Made by a program: the position numbers and the translations under genes. Source: Bradyrhizobium acaciae (GTDB lineage Bacteria > Pseudomonadota > Alphaproteobacteria > Rhizobiales > Xanthobacteraceae). Taken from it: 64,000 nt of DNA. Each line of letters opens with the position of its first letter. Position 1 is the first letter of the stretch. Of this stretch, positions 9,506 to 16,625 are shown in pieces. Under the pieces are notes generated by a model that searched no databases, was not told the DNA's origin, and saw only the letters and a list, made by a program, of their open reading frames with translations. The stretch spans positions 17,072-81,071 of the forward strand of contig NZ_JACMYK010000020.1 in assembly GCF_020889785.1 (NCBI RefSeq). Reading direction: 5' to 3'.

Positions 9506-9541
9506 CGTAGGGCGGGTTAGGCTTCGCTAACCCGCCCTACG
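9506..9541. repeat. REP-type palindrome / hairpin after the Mo-hydroxylase operon
   Basis: A perfect 15-bp stem (CGTAGGGCGGGTTAG / CTAACCCGCCCTACG) closes a GCTTCG loop, starting five bases after the large-subunit stop codon. There is no T-tract, so it is better read as a REP element that may protect the 3' end of the mRNA than as a classical terminator. Related GGCGGGT...ACCCGCC hairpins recur at 14270-14298. Confidence 0.75.
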
Positions 9542-9630
9542 ATTCCAGTCCGAACGACGGTCATTGACGTTTCCGGCCCTGCCCCGGCAAGATCGATCGG
9601 ATGCATCAGGCTCACCGTGAACGGATGAGA

Positions 9631-10563
9631 ATGACCAACCCCGACGAGCTGTCCGCCTACATGATCTTCAGCCGGAGCGATTGGGCGGCGCTGCGCGCCA
9701 GCACGTCGCTGACGCTGTCGGACGCCGATCTCGCGGTGCTTCGCGGTCTGAACGGGCCGATCACATCAGCCGAAGTCAGCGACGTCTACCTGCCGCTGAC
9801 GCGCTTGTTGAACCTGCATTTCTCGGCGGCGCGCAATCTGATGCAGGTCAAGGGGGAGTTTCTCGGCCGGCCGGCGCGCCGCTCGCCCTACATCATCGCG
9901 TTGGCGGGCAGCGTCGGCGTCGGCAAGAGCACCTTTGCTCGCGTGCTCTGTGCGCTTTTGGCCGGCTGGGCCGATCACCCGCGGGTCGAGCTGGTGACGA
10001 CCGACGGCTTCCTGCATTCGAACGTCGTCCTCGAAGAGCGCGGCCTGATGCGGCGCAAGGGCTTTCCCGAGAGCTACGATCTGCCGCGGATGCTGCGGTT
10101 TCTGGCGGCGGCAAAGGCGGGTGAACGCGAGCTCGAGCTGCCCGTCTACTCGCACCTGATCGGCGACATCGTGCCCTCGGAACGTCAGATCATTCAGCGG
10201 CCGGATATCCTGGTGTTCGAAGGCCTCAATGTGCTGCTGGCACGCGGCACGGCGCCGGTGGTGGTCTCGGACTTCTTCGACTTCTCGATATATCTCGATG
10301 CCGATGAGGCCGACATCCAGTCCTGGTATGTCGAGCGCTTCCTCAGGCTACAGCCGACCGCGTTCCGGAACCCCGCTTCATACTTCCACCATTACAGGGA
10401 CCTGCCGCCGAGCGACGCGCGCGAGGTCGCGGAACGGCTGTGGCGCGAGCATCACCGCGCCAATCTCAGGGAGAACATCCTGCCGACGCGGACGCGGGCC
10501 GATGTCGTGCTGCGCAAGCGCGCCGACCATTCGATCGGCGAGGTCTGGTTGCGGGAGACCTAG
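9631..10563 (+). CDS. coaA: Type I pantothenate kinase (CoaA family)
   Basis: The product (about 310 residues) has the CoaA fold: P-loop GSVGVGKS at about residue 92, the VTTDGFLH substrate loop, RKGFPESYD, and an IYLDADEADIQSWYVERF segment. CoaA phosphorylates pantothenate, the first step of coenzyme A synthesis. Most CoaA proteins have S-V-A-V-G-K-S; here the Ala is Gly. The start is uncertain among 9601, 9625 and 9631; the last places MTNPDELSAYMIF at the usual distance from the first helix. Rhizobia often have another coaA near hisE, so this could be a second copy (inference). Confidence 0.85.
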   Translation: MTNPDELSAYMIFSRSDWAALRASTSLTLSDADLAVLRGLNGPITSAEVSDVYLPLTRLLNLHFSAARNLMQVKGEFLGRPARRSPYIIALAGSVGVGKSTFARVLCALLAGWADHPRVELVTTDGFLHSNVVLEERGLMRRKGFPESYDLPRMLRFLAAAKAGERELELPVYSHLIGDIVPSERQIIQRPDILVFEGLNVLLARGTAPVVVSDFFDFSIYLDADEADIQSWYVERFLRLQPTAFRNPASYFHHYRDLPPSDAREVAERLWREHHRANLRENILPTRTRADVVLRKRADHSIGEVWLRET

Positions 10564-10737
10564 CTGCGCAGCAGCGGACGCTCACGCTGACCCGCTGGAT
10601 GTCTTGGTCGGTTTCGGCTCCCCAACTTCGCGCCAGGGTAATTGCACGCGTGCATGGCGTGCCTCCGCGCGCGGAATAGGAACGCCAACTCGCAATAATC
10701 GTTTCGCAACGACCGTCACCAATGTGGTTCAATCACC

Positions 10738-11718
10738 ATGGCGATCAACCGAAGATTACTGGCTGCTGTCATCGCTATAGCGACGCTCGCGGCTTCCGTG
10801 CATGCCCAAGCGTCGGAGCAGGCTCCTTCCGGGCCGCCCGCCGGCCTTCCGACGGACTTCGACACCCAGTTCACCCATCGCTACGCAGAGGCCAACGGAG
10901 TTCGGCTGCATTACGTCGTTGGAGGTCCCGTGGATGGGCCGGTGATTGTACTGCTGCACGGTTGGCCGCAGACGTGGTACACGTGGCGCAACGTCATGCC
11001 GAAGCTCGCGTCCGCGGGATACCGTGTCGTGGCTGTCGACTATCGCGGCGCCGGTCAGTCCGAAAAAACCGCCTCCGGCTACGACAAGGCCGCCATGGCG
11101 GCCGACATCCGTGCGCTCGTTCAGTCGCTTGGTGTATCCAACGTCAATCTGGTCGGTCGCGACATCGGCGTCATGATTGCCTACGCCTATGCGGCGCAGT
11201 GGCCGGATGGGGTAAAAACACTCACCATGCTCGACGTGCCGATCCCGGCGACACCTGCATGGAACGAGGCCAAGCACAAGCCCGATCCGGACATCTGGCA
11301 TTTCGGCTTCTTCCAACGGCCCGACGTCCCGGAACTGCTGATAGCCGGGCACGAGTTCGCTTTCATCCGCGATTTCATTCACGTCCGCGAATATCGCCCG
11401 ATCCTCGACGACGACATTCGCGTTTACGCCGACGCCTATGCGGCAGCCGGCGGCCTGCGCGCCGGCTTCGAGCTGTATCGCGCATTCCCGCAAGACGAGC
11501 AGCGGTTCGCGGAGTTCGAGAAGACCAAGCTGCCGATGCCGGTGCTGGCATTGGCAGGCGACAAGAGCAACGGCACGGTCGAGCTGACGATGGCGCAGCG
11601 TCTCGCAAGCGATGTCTCAGGCGGCACCGCGCCGGAGACCGGGCATTGGCTGCCGGACGAAAATCCAGTCTTCCTGTCCGCGCAGCTCGTCAGTTTCCTG
11701 CGCGCGCACGATCGATGA
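10738..11718 (+). CDS. Exported alpha/beta hydrolase, epoxide-hydrolase/haloalkane-dehalogenase type
   Basis: The 326-residue protein has an N-terminal signal peptide (hydrophobic residues 6-20, cleavage near VHAQA). The HGWPQ oxyanion motif is at about residue 73. The nucleophile elbow reads GRDIG at about 139, so the nucleophile is Asp, as in epoxide hydrolases and haloacid dehalogenases. A late PETGHWLPDENP gives the catalytic His at about 301. It would hydrolyse epoxides or haloesters in the periplasm. It is a single gene; the ATG at 10738 has only a weak ribosome-binding site. Confidence 0.85.
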   Translation: MAINRRLLAAVIAIATLAASVHAQASEQAPSGPPAGLPTDFDTQFTHRYAEANGVRLHYVVGGPVDGPVIVLLHGWPQTWYTWRNVMPKLASAGYRVVAVDYRGAGQSEKTASGYDKAAMAADIRALVQSLGVSNVNLVGRDIGVMIAYAYAAQWPDGVKTLTMLDVPIPATPAWNEAKHKPDPDIWHFGFFQRPDVPELLIAGHEFAFIRDFIHVREYRPILDDDIRVYADAYAAAGGLRAGFELYRAFPQDEQRFAEFEKTKLPMPVLALAGDKSNGTVELTMAQRLASDVSGGTAPETGHWLPDENPVFLSAQLVSFLRAHDR

Positions 11719-11830
11719 GGTTCGGCGGCAGGGCAGGCCGGTTAGCCGAAGGCGCAATCCGCTATCTTCCGCGGATCAAGCAGCAGCCGCGGCGGGTTAG
11801 CTTCCCTTGACCGCCTCACGTTTTCCGCCG

Positions 11831-12775
11831 TTACCGTAGCTCTTTCCCCAGCTGCGCAAACACCGTCTCGCAGGTCATCAGGTCGAGATGCCCGCCGCCG
11901 GCATTTTTGAAGAAGGTGATGTCGCTATCCGACAGCCGGCCGGCGACCTTGCCGCTCGCGAGATCGTAGTGGTCGCCGAGCACGTCGCTCTCGCGGATCG
12001 CGCCGCTGGCGATCGGCGCCAGGATGTCGCCGACGCCGTCGAAGGCGGATTCGCGGCGGTCGACGAAGATGCGCGAACGCCGCGCCGCCTCGTCGTCGGA
12101 CTCGCGGGTGTCGGGGGTGAACCCGCCGACCAGGTCGAGATGGGTGCCGGGCCGCAAATTGGCGCCCTTGACCAGCGGCTCGCGCGAGCGGGTGCAGGTG
12201 GTGATGATGTCGGCCTCGGCTGTCGCGGCGTCGAGATCGGTGACGGCCTCAGTGGCGATGCCGTCGCTTTCCAAGAGCGTGGCGAGCTCCTGCGCGCGCT
12301 CGACCGTCCGGTTCCAGACCCGCACCCGCTTCAGCGATGGCCGTACCGTGCGGTGGCCGCGCACCAGCCAGCGTGCCATCTCGCCGGCGCCGACCACCAG
12401 CAGCGTCTCGGCATCCGGCCGTGCCAGGTATTTTGCGCCGAGCGCGGAGTCCGCGGCGGTCTTCCAATGGGTGATCTCGGCGGCGTCCATCACCGCCAGC
12501 GGCCGCCCGTCATTGCCGTCGAACAGCACGCAGACCGCCTGCACCGCCGGCAGCTTGCCGTCCGTAAGGTTGCCCGGAAAGCTCGTGTACAGCTTGGTCA
12601 TCATGAAGCGGCCGGCATCGACCGCGCTGCGCGTCACGAGTTGCTGGCCCCTGTCGTCGCCGAGATAGCCGTCGCGCACGGCGATCTTGGGCCGCCGGTG
12701 CGCGGTCTCGATCGCCTCGATCAGGATCGGAAAGGTCAGGACGCGGTTGACCTCGTTGTCGTCGACAAAATGCAC
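11831..12775 (-). CDS. Ornithine cyclodeaminase / mu-crystallin family protein
   Basis: The 314-residue protein matches the ornithine cyclodeaminase family: an N-terminal MHFVDDNEV segment, a substrate region with FMMTKLYTSFPGN and HWKTAADSALGAKYLA, and a Rossmann NAD(P) motif VVGAGEMARWL. Members convert ornithine to proline or reduce imino acids such as ketimines, and the sequence alone does not decide which. The start codon is GTG at 12773-12775, with GGGAGAG just upstream. It is convergent with the epoxide hydrolase-like gene. Confidence 0.85.
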   Translation of the reverse strand: MHFVDDNEVNRVLTFPILIEAIETAHRRPKIAVRDGYLGDDRGQQLVTRSAVDAGRFMMTKLYTSFPGNLTDGKLPAVQAVCVLFDGNDGRPLAVMDAAEITHWKTAADSALGAKYLARPDAETLLVVGAGEMARWLVRGHRTVRPSLKRVRVWNRTVERAQELATLLESDGIATEAVTDLDAATAEADIITTCTRSREPLVKGANLRPGTHLDLVGGFTPDTRESDDEAARRSRIFVDRRESAFDGVGDILAPIASGAIRESDVLGDHYDLASGKVAGRLSDSDITFFKNAGGGHLDLMTCETVFAQLGKELR

Positions 12776-12921
12776 GTGGTTCTCTCCCAGGGCACGCGCG
12801 GCGCGCCAAAAAGCCGGTCCGGACTGGATAGCGCGTGGGGAGGGCTAGTCAACCGGACATGCGCCGCTGCGCTGCACTTGCTATCCTGCCCGCCTGATTC
12901 TCTCGCAGGTCTTCGCAAGCC

Positions 12922-13662
12922 GTGGTCGCATTCGTCGTCGCCCTCCTGATCTTCATGCTATTGAGCGGCGCCGCGCTGGCGACCATGGCGATCCATGTCC
13001 GGTTCGCCGACCATCAGCGCAGCGACGAGACCAATACCTCGGTACGCCTGGTCGCGACGCTGTTCTTCACCATGCCGTCGCTGCTGCTCGGCCTGATGAT
13101 GAACAACTCGGCCAACACCTATGTGGCGGTCGACCGCAATTTGCATGTCTTCGCCACCGACCTCATCCTGCTCGATCGCAGCCTGCGGCCGCTCGGTCCC
13201 AGCGCCGACGAGCCGCGCAGGCGGCTGCTCGCCTATGTCGAGCAGGTGCTGAAGGATGTTCCGATCTCACGGGCGAACGAGGTGTCCGAACATCTGCTCG
13301 ACGAGGTCGGCACCAGCCTCCGCGAGCTGCGGTTCGACGACGAGCAGAAGGTCGCGCTGTGGAACGACGCAAGGTCGGTCTATCGCCAGGCGGTGCAGCA
13401 GCGCTGGACCTTCGTCGAGCAGTACGACGGTTCGTTCCCGTCACCGCTGATCTGCATCCTGGTCGGGTGGCTGACGCTGATGTTCGCGACCCTGGGCTTT
13501 CGCGCGCCGCGCAACGCAGTCGTGATCTCGACCTATGTCGCCGCGGCGGCGCTGGTCTCCGCCGCGATCTATCTGATCCTCGAAATGAGCACGCCGTTCT
13601 CCGGCCCGATCCAGATCTCCGACCGCCCGCTGGTGCGGGTGGTCGAGGAGATCAGGCGGTAG
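12922..13662 (+). CDS. DUF4239 membrane protein
   Basis: The 246-residue product has two N-terminal hydrophobic segments (about 1-25 and 45-63), a soluble central part (about 75-175) and two C-terminal segments (about 178-198 and 206-224), ending in a STPFSGPIQISDRPL motif typical of DUF4239 proteins. Function of the family is unknown. The start is a GTG divergent from the cyclodeaminase-family gene (147 bp apart). Confidence 0.75.
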   Translation: MVAFVVALLIFMLLSGAALATMAIHVRFADHQRSDETNTSVRLVATLFFTMPSLLLGLMMNNSANTYVAVDRNLHVFATDLILLDRSLRPLGPSADEPRRRLLAYVEQVLKDVPISRANEVSEHLLDEVGTSLRELRFDDEQKVALWNDARSVYRQAVQQRWTFVEQYDGSFPSPLICILVGWLTLMFATLGFRAPRNAVVISTYVAAAALVSAAIYLILEMSTPFSGPIQISDRPLVRVVEEIRR

Positions 13663-13707
13663 AGCGTTTTCGAGCGAAGTGGACGCCGGTTCGCGGGGAG
13701 GAAGAAG
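13663..13707. repeat. Rhizobial intergenic repeat (GAGCGTTTTCGAGCGAAGTGG type)
   Basis: The sequence GAGCGTTTTCGAGCGAAGTG followed by GACGCCGGTTCGCG closely matches an interspersed repeat frequent in Bradyrhizobium and other Rhizobiales. It begins immediately after the DUF4239 stop codon. Recognition is from general knowledge of these genomes, not a search. Confidence 0.55.
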
Positions 13708-13855
13708 CCTTGGTTGCGGTATCGGCACGCGCCTCCGGCTTTATTCCCCTCGCATTAATCGATGTTCCGGAAATTCTTTCCGCTTCTCCACGGGAATAGC
13801 GGGCGGCTTCGCGCGTCCTACGCATGCAAGCCGTTTGCATTCGAAAGGAGACGTC

Positions 13856-14242
13856 ATGAAGACATCGATCTCGTTCGCGCTCGCCACCGCCGTATCGTTT
13901 GCGTTCGCATCAACAGCATTTGCGGCGCCGCCGACCAAGACCGGCACGACGGCGAAGGGCTCCGTCCTCACCGACACCAAGGGGATGACGCTCTACACCT
14001 TTGACAAGGACGTCGACGGCAAGTCGGCCTGCAACGGCCCGTGTGCGACGAACTGGCCGGTGCTGAAGGCGGAGGCCAGCGACAAGGCCGAAGGCGGCTA
14101 CACCATCATCTCCCGTGACGACGGCTCGAAGCAGTGGGCCTACAAGGGCAAGCCGCTCTATACTTTCGCCAAGGACCAGAAGGCCGGCGACATCACCGGG
14201 GACGGCTTCCTTAACGGCGCCTGGCACCTCGCGCAGCCCTGA
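13856..14242 (+). CDS. COG4315-type exported repeat protein
   Basis: The 128-residue product has a signal peptide (cleavage near STAFAAPP) and two copies of the COG4315/Lipoprotein_15 repeat: GMTLYTFDKDVDGKSACNG with PCATNWPVL, then GKPLYTFAKDQKAGDITG. Such proteins are periplasmic or surface-exposed and of unknown function. The cysteines in ACNGPCATNWP are conserved in the family. The start at 13856 follows AAAGGAG. Confidence 0.85.
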   Translation: MKTSISFALATAVSFAFASTAFAAPPTKTGTTAKGSVLTDTKGMTLYTFDKDVDGKSACNGPCATNWPVLKAEASDKAEGGYTIISRDDGSKQWAYKGKPLYTFAKDQKAGDITGDGFLNGAWHLAQP

Positions 14243-14269
14243 GGCGACGTCAAAAGGGTTCGCTCTGTC

Positions 14270-14298
14270 GGGCGGGTCAGCACTGACGCAACCCGCCC
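14270..14298. repeat. GGGCGGGT...ACCCGCCC hairpin
   Basis: An 8-bp perfect stem (14270-14277 with 14291-14298) and an inner CAG...CTG pair lie between the COG4315 gene and the convergent glycine-rich gene. It belongs to the same GGCGGGTTAG repeat type as the element at 9506-9541. It could serve as a transcription block, but has no T-tract. Confidence 0.55.
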
Positions 14299-14308
14299 TG
14301 AGGCCGCG

Positions 14309-14644
14309 CTAGCGACCGCCGCCGCCCCCTCCGCCACCACCACCACCTCCGCCTGCGTTCAACAGGCCTTGATTGTAGCGCGGATCGGACTGTTTCATGT
14401 AGGCCGGTGAGATGTCGCGGTTGCGCGCACGGCCCGGATCGGCCTGCGGGACGGGCTGCCCGCACCCTTCCGTGAACAGGAACAAGCTGCAGGGCGGAAC
14501 GATACGCGGCTGAAATGCATGGGCCGCGGTGGTCGTCAGCGCCGTCGTGGCGACAGTCGTGGCCAGCACCGCGGTTGCCGCGAACGTGGTGGTGCTCGCG
14601 ACGGTGAACAATGTTGCTGACGAAAATCTCGATCGCATCGACAT
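14309..14644 (-). CDS. Small exported glycine-tail protein
   Basis: This 111-residue product has a signal-like N-terminus (Thr/Ala-rich hydrophobic residues 9-40, cleavage near AHAFQ), a short middle region with a pair of cysteines, and a C-terminal run of 13 glycines followed by Arg and stop. I do not recognise a family. The start MSMRSRFSS at 14644 follows AGGATGGAA about 10 bases upstream; an in-frame ATG four codons earlier (14656) is possible. Confidence 0.55.
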   Translation of the reverse strand: MSMRSRFSSATLFTVASTTTFAATAVLATTVATTALTTTAAHAFQPRIVPPCSLFLFTEGCGQPVPQADPGRARNRDISPAYMKQSDPRYNQGLLNAGGGGGGGGGGGGGR

Positions 14645-14841
14645 TGGAAATTCCATCCTTCGGTTCGGCGATACCGGAATGGCCCGCTCGCCGATTGGAC
14701 GGGGCCGGATGGAAGTGGGTTCGACAGGGAAATCGCGATTTGGCGATGGGGACACGACAACGTGAAGGCGCGACGGCTCGCGCCCTTTTTTGCCGCGCCG
14801 GGCGTTGGGCCGCGCCGGCCGGTCCGACTGCGGCTTGCGAA

Positions 14842-15423
14842 CTACACCTTGCGTTTCAGCGCCATGCCCATGCTGATCCAGCTCACCCCGGCGCAGATCA
14901 GATCGACGCTGAGGAAGATGCCGAGCACGTAAAGGCTGGATACCGGCCAGTGCGCCAGGATCATGGCGCCCAGCACAAGCGTGATCAGGCCTGATATCGC
15001 GACCACTCCCCACGGCGCTTCCGAGGTCATGCCGAAGGCGAGGAAAATGCGGACGATGCCGGAGACCACGAGGGCGATGCCGAGGAACAGCGTCAGCGTC
15101 GCCGCGGCGAGCAGGGGGTTCTCGAAGGTAATGAAGCCCGCGACGACATAGAGTGCGCCGAGCAGCAGCCAGAACAGGAACTTGCCCCACGATTTGAACT
15201 GGAAGGCGTTCACGATCTCGGCGGCGCCCGCGACGATCATCATGGCGCCGACGAACAGCACGCTGACGACGGTGGCGAACAGCACGCTGCCGAAGGCGAG
15301 CACGCCGGCGATCAGGTAGATCACGCCCAGGGCGACGATCCAGCCCCATTTGGAGCGAAGGCTGGTAAGCCCGGATCCGAGGCTGTGAGGCGGTGTGGCG
15401 GGTGAGCTGGACGTTGTTGACAT
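14842..15423 (-). CDS. HdeD family (DUF308) membrane protein
   Basis: The 193-residue protein has a short Ser/Pro-rich N-terminus and about six membrane helices (WGWIVALGVIYLIAGVLAF, LFATVVSVLFVGAMM, LFWLLLGALYVVAGF and so on) with the DUF308 repeat pattern found in HdeD acid-resistance proteins. Role in rhizobia is uncertain. Start at 15423 follows GGGAG; an in-frame start at 15462 lacks a ribosome-binding site. Confidence 0.85.
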   Translation of the reverse strand: MSTTSSSPATPPHSLGSGLTSLRSKWGWIVALGVIYLIAGVLAFGSVLFATVVSVLFVGAMMIVAGAAEIVNAFQFKSWGKFLFWLLLGALYVVAGFITFENPLLAAATLTLFLGIALVVSGIVRIFLAFGMTSEAPWGVVAISGLITLVLGAMILAHWPVSSLYVLGIFLSVDLICAGVSWISMGMALKRKV

Positions 15424-15661
15424 CGTATCGCTCCCGAATACTGGACCAAACCATGCTACCATAGGTCAAGGCGCGGACAAGGCGGCTTCTTGGTTGGCAT
15501 CAAATGCATGGTGGCACCCAAGCCGCCGCAACACGTTGATTCAAATCAATCGGTGTGTTGCCGCGCAGCATTCGTTCGACGACAGCCGGTTTGCATCAGA
15601 CGAAGACTGCCCGGATTGACCCGCAAATTGTCCGGATCGCGCATCCACAGAGGAGGTCGAC

Positions 15662-15883
15662 ATGCCTGCCACCCACGACAAGGATCACGTCTACAAGATC
15701 CTCGAACTGGTCGGATCATCGGACAAGAGCATCGAGGCGGCGATCGAGAACGCGGTCAGCCGCGCGTCGAAGACGATCCGGGAAATGAAATGGTTCGAGG
15801 TGGTGCAGACCCGTGGCCATATCGACGGCGGCAAGGTCGCGCATTACCAGGTGACGCTGCGGGTCGGCTTCACGCTGGAGTAG
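15662..15883 (+). CDS. Dodecin family flavin-binding protein
   Basis: The 73-residue product matches dodecins in length and pattern: [28 protein letters not shown], then [11 protein letters not shown] whose Trp stacks on the flavin, then a final LRVGFTLE strand. Dodecins form dodecamers that store riboflavin or FMN and buffer free flavin. A strong GGAGG precedes the ATG. It is a single gene divergent from the HdeD-like gene; an 8-bp hairpin (GGCGGCTT/AAGCCGCC, 15481-15527) lies in the spacer. Confidence 0.9.
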   Translation: MPATHDKDHVYKILELVGSSDKSIEAAIENAVSRASKTIREMKWFEVVQTRGHIDGGKVAHYQVTLRVGFTLE

Positions 15884-15924
15884 GGCGCGCGACGCCGAGC
15901 CGAAGCCGGGTCGTCTCTCCCCCT

Positions 15925-16027
15925 CGTCATTCCGGGGCGTGCGAAGCACGAGCCCGGAATCCATAGGGCCACACAAATCGTGGTGAAATGGATTCCGGGC
16001 TCGTGCTTCGTGAGCCCCGGAATGACG
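15925..16027. repeat. 103-bp inverted repeat (rhizobial REP pair)
   Basis: The outer arms CGTCATTCCGGGGC (15925-15938) and GCCCCGGAATGACG (16014-16027) are perfect complements. An inner 19-bp arm, GCACGAGCCCGGAATCCAT (15946-15964), pairs exactly with 15988-16006. The structure lies between the convergent dodecin and acetyltransferase genes and would form a long interrupted hairpin on either strand. Confidence 0.8.
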
Positions 16028-16046
16028 GGGGCAGGGCCGCCCAGCC

Positions 16047-16607
16047 TCACCGCCGCGACAGCGGCGCGGGCGGGGGCGGGGTGGTGGCGCCGGCGGCGAG
16101 CGAGCGCTGCACCATCACGGTATCGGACCAGTGGCCGTAGCGGTAGGCGACACCCGGCAAATGGCCGACGCGGGTGAAGCCGAAGCGGTCGTGCAGCGCA
16201 AGCGATGCGGAATTATCGCTGTCGATGTAGCCGATCATCTGGCGGAAGCCGGTTGCCGCGCAAGTATGGACCAGCTCCTGCAGCAGCCGGCCGCCGACGC
16301 CCTTGCCGGTGAAGCGGTGGTGAACATAGATCGAATGCTTCACCGTGTAGCGATAGGCCGGGCGCTTGCGGAACTGGACGACATAGGCGTAGCCGACCAC
16401 CTCGCCGTCGCACACCGCGACCAGATGGGGCAGGCGGGTGCTGCGCAGGTTCTTGCGGCGGTCGCGCAGATCATCGGGCTCAGGCGTGCCGCTGTCGTCG
16501 ACGCTCTCCTCGATGCCGTGGCGGATGTGGTGGCGGTAGATCGACAGCATCGCATCGACGTCGCTGTCGCGCGAAGGACGAACGGTGATCTTGTGATCAT
16601 TCTCCAT
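16047..16607 (-). CDS. GNAT-family N-acetyltransferase, phosphinothricin acetyltransferase-like
   Basis: The 186-residue protein shows the GNAT fold: ITVRPSRDSDVDAML at the N-terminus, VGYAYVVQFRKRPAY, the acetyl-CoA loop HHRFTGKGVGGRLL (RxxGxG-like) and a C-terminal GFTRVGHLPGVAYRYG. The layout is close to phosphinothricin/methionine sulfoximine acetyltransferases. It lies 18 bases downstream of the amino acid decarboxylase on the same strand, so the two probably form an operon, and the substrate may be an amine or amino acid linked to that enzyme (inference). A proline-rich tail ends the protein. Confidence 0.85.
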   Translation of the reverse strand: MENDHKITVRPSRDSDVDAMLSIYRHHIRHGIEESVDDSGTPEPDDLRDRRKNLRSTRLPHLVAVCDGEVVGYAYVVQFRKRPAYRYTVKHSIYVHHRFTGKGVGGRLLQELVHTCAATGFRQMIGYIDSDNSASLALHDRFGFTRVGHLPGVAYRYGHWSDTVMVQRSLAAGATTPPPPAPLSRR

Positions 16608-16625
16608 TGTGTTGCGTCCGTTCGC

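Noticed and set aside
9601..9630. Start of coaA at 9601
   Set aside because: Gives ten extra residues without RBS support; 9625 or 9631 are closer to the family start, though not certain.
14309..15469. Single 386-codon minus-strand gene covering the glycine-rich protein and the HdeD-like region
   Set aside because: The part beyond 14644 is a frame shadow of the HdeD-like gene; the signal peptide and RBS at 14644 support a separate short gene.
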